A stretch of DNA of 64,000 nt, taken from Progne subis subis (Eukaryota > Chordata > Aves > Passeriformes > Hirundinidae). Position 1 is the stretch's first letter, and every line of letters starts with the position of its first letter. The stretch is taken from the NCBI GenBank assembly GCA_022316685.1, contig JAKJHU010000158.1:161493-225492 (forward strand), in the 5' to 3' direction. Below the pieces are notes generated by a model, which ran no database searches, was not told the DNA's origin, and saw only the letters and a list, made by a program, of their open reading frames with translations. Below, in pieces: positions 12,333 through 23,043 of this stretch. Made by a program: the position numbers and the translations under genes.

Positions 12333-15280
12333 GGAGAGGTGGCTGCTACTGTCAACACACAGATCCCAACACTGCAGCACCTTTCCTCTGGAAATGCAGG
12401 GAATAACCAAAGGCAGGAATTTCAGTGCTCAGAGGGAACGATGGTGGAGTTTAACCCCTGCAGCTCCTGGGCCTGCCTGCACACAAAGCTGCCCCTCTGC
12501 CAAAGTCCTGCCTGCCTCACTCGGGTGATGGGAGCGGGGACATTGCTCCCTGCCACCCAGCCCGGCACCCCTCCAGTGAGGCAGGGGATGGAAGTGGGAG
12601 TTCTAATTTCCAGTTCTGCTGATTGCAGCCCTGGATTAGCATCCCAGCTTCCCCCTGTGCAGATGTGTTTGTCAATGGGCAGCGAGGGAGGGGAATAAAT
12701 CCTGGGTTGAGATCTTCAGGGCTGGATGCAAAGAGCGGCTGAAGTCAATCCCCAGTGCTTGGAGAGCACAGGAATCCAAGTTCCACACCCTCCTCCTCCC
12801 TGGGAGATCGGGCCTGCTCAGCTCCTCACACAAATTGATTCATCCCCTGCCTGCAGGTCAGTCTAAATTTGGGGGGTTTGGGTCAATAGTTTCTCCACAA
12901 GAGCTTGACTAGAAAACCTCAGTGATCACAAGAGTCCAGGATATCTGATCAGCCAAAGAACAGAGGGGGTGTGTTGGTGTAGCTTTACAGAGCAGACTAA
13001 ATTTGGGCTAGTGGTCAAGATCCATCCAAAATTATCTGCTGGCTGAGCCAGGCAGTTCCATTTTGGGCAGAAGAAAACAGCTTCCCAGGCACTGAGCATC
13101 AGCAGCAGAAACAGCACAAGGGGAAGACTGCCTCCCTGGTTAAATGTGTATTTAAAATGCTGATAGCCCACACTGAGACCCCAGAAAAAATGTATTCATC
13201 ATTGTTATTAACAGTAATAGAAATAAAACCAGTTCTAATAGCATGCAGGGTTTGATGCATTTCCCAAATAAAAGGATTTATTAGTTTAAAGCCTGGGTAT
13301 TTATTTGTTTCTCTCTCCCCAGTCCTGCCCCCCTTCCCAACCCTGCTGAATTTTTAATGTCCCCTGTTTCTAATGTCAGCCGTTTTTCTTGTAAAGGTTT
13401 TTTGACATAACTTTATACTGCTGCATCCTTTTGTTGTTGCCATTCCCCATCCTTGTTAGAGTCTCCACTCCCCTAATGAAGCTCGGCTCCTGCCAGGATA
13501 ATAAAAGGGAATAGATCCGAGGCTGAGGAGAGCCAGGGAGAGGGGACTGCCTGTGAGTGTGAGATCAGAAATGAGGGTGACACAACACAAACGCAAGGAA
13601 ATGTCCTCTGGGGACTCCCAAGGCTGTCCCTGGGACCCGAGTGTGTGTGAAATGCACAGACACACAAAGTTTGTATGGATCTGTGTGCACACTGAATATA
13701 CATTGATGTGGTTTTACACACACACACACTGACAGTGAGGAGGGAGATGTTGGGAAAATGTGCCCTGCAGGTGCCAGAACTTGGGGACATTCTGCCAAAT
13801 TAAAAAAAAAATAGGATTCAAAGTATCCCTCTTGTGCTTTTTTTTTGGAGGGGGCAACTCATGGCCTTACTGCAAGTCATGAAAAAGAAAAAAATACCAA
13901 ACTCTACAAAGCTGCTTTCTCTCCTGTCCATTGAGAATGAGAAACTTCTCCAGGTTTCTGTGACTTTCCTCCAGTACCAGCCAGGTCTGGTGCTTCAGAA
14001 ATAACAGAACACTGGAGCCAGCCAAGCAGTTCCAGCAGGCAGGAGCCTTTCAGGGCTGCTCTGGGCTCTGCAGCAGCACGAGCCCTGCCGGCTCTGCCTG
14101 GGACAGCGGCGATGCTCGGGGTGCCCTCGGTCCCCGTCCTTCCCCCGCAGCACCAGCTGAGCCCTGGCTCCTCTGCAGCAAATGTCTCCAAAACCATTAG
14201 CCAGAAAGTCAGGAAAGGGTCTGGCAGTGCACAAATCCACCCCCTGAGCCCCAGCACGCCCTCCTGGTCCTTCAGGGACCCAGGCATTCATCATCTCCAT
14301 GTGCAGCACAGTTACCCCTGGGACACCGCACTGCCTGCCCACGGCCACAGAGAGCACGGGGGCTCCAGCTGGAACAACAGTGCCTGGAGGATCTGTTCTG
14401 ACTTGTTTCCAGTGGGATCTCAGGCTTTTAAACCCATCAGACACATTAACATGAGGAGAACCTCTACGTATTTGTGGCTTTCAACCTCTGAAATATTTAG
14501 GGCCATGCTGTCAGCATGCAGTGCCACAGGCTCGAGAGAAAACTCTATTTCTCCCTACCAGAGCAATTCTAAAATTCAAACCCCAGAGTCATCATGTCTA
14601 GGCTTGGCTTACACACTAATTCTACCCTGAAAAGCTTAATTGAAATTTCAGGTGGAAATTAATCTGGCCACCTCTTGTTCCCTAATGGATTTTGATCTAC
14701 TTCTCCACACTGTGACAATTCCTGGCATGGTAAGTGATGTCTGTTTTGAAGAAGGCTGTAATTATGAAGTCTGCAGGGAACTGTAGGTCAAGCCAGAGAT
14801 GCAATGACATAGCTCTTACTGGACCAGAAAAACAGGAATGACGAGGACTCCTGACACTGCAGGAACAGTGACAGATCAGGAAGGAAAATCCCTGCAGCAG
14901 ATCTCTCTCCATTTTGTCCTTTTTGAGCTGTATTTTCAGAACTATGGAAAAAAATGGAAATAATTTTTATAACTAGAACAACATTTACTGCCCCCCTACC
15001 AAAATTCTGTGACACAGCTGCACCTGTGCTGTCGCTGAGGTCAGGACACACGATCATCTCCTGGTGACAGGAATCAGCCACAGCTGCCCTCAAGGTGTGT
15101 GTGTTCCTAGAAAGGTTTTTTTGACCTCAAAGAGCTACAGAGACCTCTTCCAAATCAACCCCAAAATACGTGTCCCAAAGCAATTCTGATCAACGAGTCA
15201 CGAAAGCCACAGTGACATCAAGACAAATGTGTTGGTTTCACTTGGGGTGCCAGGATGAAACCAAGAAAAGAAAGAGTTGG
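12333..15280. other. non-coding, no feature recognised
   Basis: No supportable exon. A short CA run lies near 13715-13729, A-rich runs near 13801-13812 and 13880-13894, and AT-rich sequence at 13180-13300 and 14430-14700. Confidence 0.55.
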
Positions 15281-15457
15281 TGATGGATGGATGGATGGAT
15301 GGATGGATGGATGGATGGATGGTGGATGGATGGAGGGAGGGATGGAGGGAGGGATGGATGGATGGATGGATGGATGGATGGATGGATGGATGGATGGATG
15401 GATGGATGGATGGATGGAGGGATGGAGGGATGGATGGAGGGATGGATGGATGATGGC
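15281..15457. repeat. (TGGA)n microsatellite
   Basis: About 177 bases of GATG repeats with GAGG interruptions, the same motif and orientation as the repeat at the window start. Apparent HPSI or MDGW proteins across it are repeat artefacts. Confidence 0.95.
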
Positions 15458-18400
15458 TGGATCACACAAGGTGTGCTCCACAGCCAGCAGTTCCTCAAGG
15501 AGAGGTGATCTTTTTCCCTTTGGGACCTAAGTCAGACCATGGTCACAACAGGCAGAGGTGCAGTGGCGCTGGCTGCAGAGCAGCCCTTTAAATGAGGACA
15601 ATCCATACAAATGCGTTTTTTGGAAGGGGGAATTTGTTGTGGTTGTCAATTTGAGTTGAATTTCATTGACAGAGCTGCTGAAGGACCCCAGCAGGTTCCC
15701 AGCCACAGTGAAACACAGAAACACATCCCAGCCCCAGTGAAACACATCCCTAGCCACGGCTGCAGTGCCCAAGAGGTGCAAGCTGTGCTGTATTAATATG
15801 CAAAGTGTGCCTGCCTTCCCAATTAAATGGAAAATGCAATGATTAAAGGCAGTCAGAAGATATTAGATGGATAGTGCTGAACCACGGGCTTTATTTCCTG
15901 CACGCAGGAGCCCCACAGGAGCTCAGGGGGAGAAACTGAGCTGGGAAGGGGAAAATGCCTGAACCCATGGAAGGGAGGAAAAGGAGGAAGCTGTTCACAG
16001 GAGGGCTGAGTGAACACGGTGCCTCATCCTGGGCTCTCAGACACCAGCCCTGGAGGGAAGCCAAGCACAGCAGCCCAATTCTGGCCCATCATTTTGGGAG
16101 CAGGAGGTGTGAATCACAGCAAAGAGCCCAAAGAGCGTCACAATTCAGAGCTGCAGAGCCCTGAGGCAGAGCTCAGAGGGGACAGACCCTTCCTAGGCCC
16201 CCCTTTTCCTTGTTAGCATCAGCAGTTTCTCTTTTACCACCTCCCTGGGCTGGGAGAAGGAAACACGGCGGAGAAGTGCGGCGTGCCAGATAATTTACAA
16301 TTAAAGCCATGAAGATGAGAAGATAAAACAGGAAACATTAATAACTGAGTGCAGGATTCCCTTTGCCTGCCTGCTCTAAATCAGCCCCGTAGCTTTAACC
16401 CTCCTGGCTCTGCTGGGAGCCCAGGCCAGGCTGGCAGTCCCCACTCACTCTTGCTGCCATCTCTGAGCTCCGCTGCTCCCTGTCACCAGCTGCGCTCCCC
16501 GCCCGTGTTTCACGGCTTGCATTTAATTAAAAGAGATGGCAAAGTCAGGTATATTTATGGGGGCTCCTAATCCTCACACTCACATCTCCAGTTGCCATGG
16601 GTTTCCTTCCTCCCCAGCCCCAGCACGGAACGTGCTCCGGGATAAAGCCCAATAAATTCTGCTCCGTAATTGGCTCTGCGGTTTAGGGGTCCATCCATCC
16701 CAGCGCTGGGGAAACAGAACCCTCCAGAAAATCACTGTGAGGACAGCAAACCCTGGGGAAGGGTCCGGACAGCTTCATCCCCTCCTGAGGCTGCTGCTGA
16801 GCTGTCCCAGGCCCGTGGTGGGAGCAGAGCCCAGCTGTGCTGGAGCTGCACCTGTGTCCCAAGCCAGGCTTTGCTGCCCTGCTGGGGCTCTCTGAGAGCA
16901 GCAGAGCACCCCAGGGCACGAGCAGAGGGCTCTCCCTGCCTGCCCAGCCTGCAGGCACAGCTGCCTGAGGTATTCACGCATATAACTCTGCCGGTTCTAG
17001 AGCTGCCTGCACCCCATGGGTCCCCGAGCAGCCTGGGATGCTCCTGAAACGAGCCTCTTCCACCACAGACTCTTCTGGAAAAGTCTCCACAGCTTGAGGA
17101 ATGCAGAATTTGAGCTGTTCTTTGTCTTTAGGCAGGGATTTCGGCAGCAATGTCCCCCAGGTGAAGCCACAGAGGACAGAAAGGTGCCCGTCTCTGCAGA
17201 GCCAGAAGTTGTCCCACCTGTGCTCAGCATTTCGGATGTCACCTCTCTGCTGGGGACAACAGGAGCTGTCCCTGCGCAATGCCAGCCCTCACAGGGGCCC
17301 TGCTGGACACCCTGAGCAGGATGTAGTGGCTGTAAGCTTCCATCACCAAGGGAAACCCTTCTGCAGGAGCACCCACACCTGACAGCAGCACAGCAAAACC
17401 TCCCTTCACATCCAAATGCCCCAAAACAGCAAACCCACATTCACTGCTCAGTGCAGTCGTACACAGCAGAACAAGGAGGGAGAAATCAGATTTCCTCTGG
17501 GTTATTCACTTAACTAAAAGAACAAAAAAGACGTAAGGAAAGAGGAAGGAATTCTCTGACCCTGTCACATACGTGCCTGCCCCAAAAACACAGTTATGGC
17601 AAAGCTGCCAGCCTGCCTGGCGCTGCTCAGCCCTGCTCCTTTCCTCTCCTTTCTCCACGATGTTAGGAGGAGTTAACATCCCTTAGCTCACAGCTTTCCA
17701 CTTTCTGCCTTTATGTCTAATGTTAATGTTATTTAAACGTCACCTTATTTTTATTTTCCCTCTGAATTTCATGATGGGTTTCTTATTTCCCTCCATTTTT
17801 TTAAGGAATAGTTTATTAAGAAAAGCTGACTGCACCCCCAGCCCGTCTCCTGGAACAGCACTGATGAATAAAACCCCCCCTCACAGGAGACAGTTTTATT
17901 CTGTTGATCGGAAGTCTGCCAGCCCAATTTATGATTGGACATAAGATCTCCAAATCTGGATTTATGTGTTGTAGTATAACGACAGGTCAATGAGATTAAA
18001 ACTATGTTCATGAGAGAGCTGTGAGGCAATTTGAGTTTCATGGTTCTGTGGTGATTGGGCATTCAGTCTAAGAAAACCTGCCTTAATAAAACACTCCCAG
18101 CCCGGGAACAATCTGCACATTATTCATTATTGCAGCCTCCCCAACACCCCCTCACCATAAAACCAGAGCAGGGAGAGCAGCTCTCCCCCTCCTCCCGTGC
18201 AGATGAAGCCATCAGGGAGATGGTGCCACTGATAACGAATGGGCTGAATTAACAATAGGAACACTTTTCTTCCTTATCATATGGTTCACATAATCAAAAC
18301 AGGGCAGGGGAGTGGGAGGGGAGAGGAAAAGTCTCAGCCTCTCCAAAGTCTCCTTCACCAGCTGAAAAACACAGAGGCTAAAGGCAGCAGCTCCTGATCC

Positions 18401-20051
18401 CATCCAGAGAAGCCCCTTGCCTCCAGGTTCCTGTTTGCTGAAGAAGCATCACCCTGCACACCTTAAACACGGGGCTGAACTGAGCCTCAGCCAGGGCCCT
18501 GGTCTTGCAGAGGCCACCTGGACCAGAGCAATCCTCTGGGAATCAGAGCCAGGGCCCCACAGGGCACAGCCTGGGGCTGCCAAACAGGGCTTTTCTCTTC
18601 AGGATGCTTCATTCTTCATCAGTGCTTCTTTTCTCCATCATCCTAATAAAGATTTTAAATCAAAAGAGATCACGGTGCTGTGGTAGGAAAGTGTTCCATG
18701 CTTTGTTTCCGTGTGGACTCTGTCTAAATAAAGCAACTCCTCGTGCTCCTTTCCCCATGCAAGTACAAGGGCCAAATTCCCCTTGGCCTGAGGATTCCCA
18801 GCTCCAGCACGTCTGGTAATTGCTGAAGGAGCTCAGCACTTCTGAATATTGAGCACAAAGGCTGAAAAACCAGAGCAGGAGCACATGGAATGCAACAGCA
18901 GCAGCCCAAGGACAAAGAAAGGAAGTGAAGAAAGGAGTCTGAAAAAGGACAGGGCCCAGAGAAGGCACTGGGAGCTGTTATTTGTGCTGTTCTTCGTGCT
19001 GGAGACCCAAAGCAGGGAGCCCCGTGCACCTACAGAGCCACTGCTGCCGCTGCTGAAGGGGCCAGAAATGTTTGTGGAGCAAACCCATCTCAGATAGGCA
19101 GGGAGATACCAGGACGTTCCTGTTTCATCCTTGTTTAATCTGCTCCGTTGTCAGGCAGGGCAGCGGGCCAGTGCAAATTCCCACTGCCTCAGCTTCAGGG
19201 GGGGACTGGCTGCAGAATTTACACAAATAAAAGGAGAAGCGAAAAGCGCCGGCAGCACCAATCTGATTACAGAGTCATTTATTTTCTGGTCGTTAATAAT
19301 TTGTGCAATAAAAGATTGCGTGCCTTTCTGAGTTAGTAGGAGTTATTGGCATGAATTTCCCTCCACACTGGTGTGAGTCTGTGCTTGGAACATAAATTAT
19401 TAGTTTCTTATCGCACTCCTCCTCATTTTTCATGCTGCCACAGCTAGATCGCCAGGAGCCAACCCCTCAGCCTCGCTCTTATTTTATGCTGCTCGGGAAA
19501 GGCACAAAGATGGCTTTTCCATCTTAATTACACAGCTCCCTCCTGCTTTCCTCCCTCCCACTGTCCCCACCTGGGCAGGGCCGTGGCTCCCTGGGGACAG
19601 ACGGGTCCTGTGCCTTTTGCCAGCGAGGGTTTTGGTGAGATCCCCGTTCTTTGACAACAGCTGGGGCCAGGGAATGGCAGCCCCAGCACCCTGCCAGCTC
19701 CTGTCACGGAGCTGACTGGGAGCAAATTGAGTGTGTGGGTCCCAGCGTGAGGATAAAAGGAGGCTGGAATTCAGACCATCCTGGAAAGAGGAGCAGGAAA
19801 GTCCTGGCAGGGAGTCAGAGTCAGGTCCTACACAAGATGGTTGTGGCTCCAGTGGAAGATTGAGAAGGTTGAGACCTGGCTGTAGCCGTGGAAATGTTTG
19901 GACTTTCTCTTCCTAAGCAGGTGAATGACAAGAACAGTCCCCTATAAAACAGATACTTCACATTTCCAGAGTATTTGAAGTTCAGTGAAGGAAAAAAATG
20001 AAGAATTAAAACTGATTTAAAAGCCATTGAAATGGCATCCTTGTTCCTCTA
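15458..20051. other. non-coding block with AT-rich candidate elements
   Basis: No exon recognised. TAAT-rich, low-CpG stretches that could be conserved elements lie at 15790-15895, 16280-16345, 16520-16570, 18100-18300 and 19230-19530. Candidate status rests on composition alone. Confidence 0.45.
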
Positions 20052-20137
20052 AAGGAAGGAAGGAAGGAAGGAAGGAAGGAAGGAAGGAAGGAAGGTAGGA
20101 AGGAAGGAAGGCAAGCAAGCAAGCAAGCAAGCAAGCA
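20052..20137. repeat. (GGAA)n then (GCAA)n microsatellite
   Basis: About ten GGAA units, one GGTA interruption, three more GGAA, then six GCAA units. The complementary strand reads as Leu/Pro/Ser codons, giving a false open frame. Confidence 0.95.
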
Positions 20138-21667
20138 GCCCTGGAATGCTGGTTAATGATGCTGATTGCCCTGTGAGGTGCAGCAGTGTGCACAGACACC
20201 ACCCCAAAACCCTCGGCCCTGCCACATGTCACCTCGTGGTGTTCCCCATGTCCCTTCCAGGGTGCCCCAGGAACATCTGCCCCCACATCTGCTCCCCTTC
20301 CAGGGCAGCCCTGACAGGCTGGGGCACAGCTGGAGCTCCAGACAAACTTGCCAAGGGCTGTGCAGGCCAGGAGAGCTCGGGAGAACGAAGCAGGAGGTGC
20401 AGCTTTGCCTTCCCTGCCTTGAAGAGGAAGCTGAGGGAGCAGCACAATTCCCAGTCCTGGATCCACATTCCCCAGCCCTGCCCTGCCGCTCCACTGCCTC
20501 TCCAGATGCTCTCTGCCTCCCAGAGCCCTGACGCAGAACCCTGGGAATGCTCAGGGCCCCCCTGCCCACAAATGTCAACAGGAACCTTCCCCATTCCAAG
20601 GGCATTTACAAACACATCGCTCCCAGGTTTGAGATCATGCTGGAAGCAGACACTGAAAGAAAGCAGGAAGGTACCTGGCACAGAAACCCAGAGGGAAGGA
20701 GGAGATGGAGCCACCACGTTCAAACCCAGAGCAGCTGAGAGGGGACCCCAAATCAGGGCTTCATTCACCCCATGTAGAACAAAGGTCCCAAGACCACACA
20801 AAATTTATTGTAACTCCTCGGGATAGGCAAACATCTATCCTTGGAGAGGAAAATACTGAAAAGAAAAAAGAAAACAAACTTAACTGAAATCTTAGTCTTT
20901 CCTCAGGCCCCCAGATGAAACATTTGACGCACTGGAGGACAGTCCCCAAGTGCTCCAACAAACACATCTTCACTCTTCCTGTGATCCAACACTCCAAGAT
21001 ATTTATCACTGCTTTTTCCACTTCCCAGGAGAACTCCCTTTATCACAACCTATTCCACATTTGTTTTGCTGCCATCAACACCTGCCAGGGCCACACTTTC
21101 TGCAGAGTAAGTTGGAATGGTGCCACGGGCAGGATTTGTCAAACAGGGTCTCCAGGCTGCCTCTGAGAAAACTCCACGCCCTCCCAACCCCTCCAACCCA
21201 TTCCCTGTGTTTGATGTTTGACTCCAGTGTTTCCAGAAGGGGAACTGTTCTCTCATTTCTAAACACTCTCATCGTGCCCTTCCTGCAGTCCTGCCACCCC
21301 TTGGGGTAAATCTCTTTTAATCTCTGTGGTGACTACTCACCAAAAACGGGGGAAAGTTACTAAAAGAACCCGTGCTACAGACACATAACATTTCCAGGTG
21401 TGTCTTTGGTATGGTGTGGGAATCCACGGGGAGACAAAACAATAAAGTATTGTACTTCCCGTGTACGGCTCTGCATCAGAGCGATTTTGTGAGTAATCCG
21501 ATTATCTCCCCTCCGGAATCAGAACTGCGAGGGAGAGAGGTTTTCCCCTAATCCTAGCGCCATCTCTGGGAACGCTTCATCGTGCAGAATTACTTTCACA
21601 GTGGGGACGGGAATTAGGGGAGAATTTTCCTGCTCCCGGCGTGAGCAGCTGGGGGGATCCCCCCCCG
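20138..21667. other. non-coding, no feature recognised
   Basis: Open frames up to 226 codons occur on both strands around 20.15-20.83 kb, but they overlap each other antisense and show no domain or exon signals that I recognise. Confidence 0.5.
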
Positions 21668-21830
21668 CCTGGGCAGCATCCCAGAGCCAGGGCAGCATCG
21701 CCGAGATGGGGGAACATCCCAGAAATGGGACAGCAACCCAGAGATGGGACAGCATCTCAGAGCCGGGGCAGCATCCCAGAGCCGGGGCAGCGTCCAGGAG
21801 CTGGGGCAGCATCCCCGAGCCACCCCGGAG
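21668..21830. repeat. 20-bp minisatellite, about 8 copies
   Basis: Units resemble GGGGCAGCATCCCAGAGCCG, with variants GGGACAGCAACCCAGAGAT and GGGAACATCCCAGAAAT. The 3' end passes into GAGCCACCCCG words and then CpG island 2. Confidence 0.85.
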
Positions 21831-22194
21831 CCGCCCCGAGCCACCCCGGAGCCATGCCGGCGGATGCGGGGCGGGCGGGCTGGCTCAGCCCCGGGGGCTC
21901 GGCCGGGGGCCGGCCCGGGCTGGCGCCGCTCGGTCCCCCCGGGGCGCTGCCGCCGCCGCCGCGGTCGGAGCGGAGCCGCCGCCACGGCTCAATTAACGCG
22001 GCGGCCCCGGCGCTGCCTCCCCCGGGCGCTGCGGGCGCGGCTCGCCCGCTCCGCTCCGCCGCCCCCGCGCTCCCCGGGCGGCCCCGGCGCGGCGGAGGGG
22101 CCCGGGGGGAGCTACGAGGGGCGAGAGGCTGGAAAAACACGGCCCTGCCAAGAAACGGCCGGGCCCGAGCCAGGCACGGACCGCGGGGTGCGGG
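21831..22194. promoter_or_regulatory. CpG island 2, possible promoter
   Basis: Very GC-rich, CpG-dense sequence (GCCGCCGCCGCGG-type runs, GGGCGG boxes), flanked by minisatellites on both sides. A single AT word, CAATTAA, lies at 21989-21995. No initiator, first exon or open frame can be assigned with confidence. The promoter reading is inferred from composition. Confidence 0.5.
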
Positions 22195-22695
22195 GAACGG
22201 GGAGCGGGCAAAGCCGAACCCCAGTGACACCAGCCCGGGATGGAGAACCGGGCAAAGCCGAACCTCGGTGACACCGGCCTGGGATGGAGAACCGGGCAAA
22301 GCCGAACCTCGGTGACACCGGCCCGGGATGGAGAACCAGGCAAAGCCAAACCCCGGTGACACCGGCCCGGGATGGAGAACCGGGCAAAGCAGAACCCCGG
22401 TGACACCGGCCCGGGATGGAGAACCGGGCAAAGCAGAACCCCGGTGACACCGGCCCGAGATGGAGAACCAGGCAAAGCTGAACCTCAGTGACACTGGCCC
22501 GAGATAGAGAACCAGGCAAAGCCAAACCTCGGTGACACCGGCCCGGGATGGAGAACCGGGCAAAGCCGAACCTCAGTGACACCGGCCCGGGATGGAGAAC
22601 CAGGCAAAGCCGAACCTCGGTGACACCGGCCCGGGATGGAGAACCAGGCAAAGCAGAACCTCAGTGACACCGGCCCGGGATGGAGAACCGGGCAA
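22195..22695. repeat. 44-bp minisatellite, about 11 copies
   Basis: Unit starts fall at 22239, 22283, 22327 and 22371, and continue at 44-bp steps. Each unit is GATGGAGAACCGGGCAAAGC, then CGAACCTCGGTGACACCGGC, then CCGG. Units vary at CCGGG/CAGGC, CCGAAC/AGAAC and CCCCG/CTCGG/CTCAG. A 44-bp period is not a multiple of three, so overlapping minus-strand frames stay open across the array. Confidence 0.95.
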
Positions 22696-22776
22696 AGGAT
22701 TTGAATTCCTCCTCCACTTTTGTGCCGGCAGAAAATGGAAATGAGGGGACTGCTCTATTTCTTTGGCAGGCAATTC

Positions 22777-22779
<3 letters not shown>

Positions 22780-22809
<30 letters not shown>
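22780..22809. repeat. T30 homopolymer
   Basis: Thirty T, about 85 bases beyond the 44-bp array and about 206 bases before an A-rich tract at 23016-23043. Confidence 0.9.
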
Positions 22810-23015
22810 CCCCTGCATCCCGACAATTAATTTGCATTATTGCAACTGTAGGAAAAGCTGCAGTTGCAAACCTCTGCTGCTGAGGGGAAGCTGGGGAGGA
22901 CTCTGGCCTGGGGCAAGGCTCTGTTCTAGCCTGGAGTCCCACAGCACAGCCGGGGTGTGAGAGGAGCTCCAGAGCTGCTGCCTCCTCCCTGCCCCTGCAC
23001 AGAGAAACAGGGGGG

Positions 23016-23043
23016 AAAAAAGAAAAAAAAAAAAAAAAAAAAA
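23016..23043. repeat. A-rich homopolymer tract
   Basis: A6, one G, then A21. Complementary to the T30 tract upstream. Confidence 0.9.

Noticed and set aside
21757..22651. Minus-strand frames of 268, 179 and 160 codons with GSPSRAGVT-type repeats
   Set aside because: Product of the 44-bp minisatellite and CpG island 2. The period is not a multiple of three and all frames stay open.
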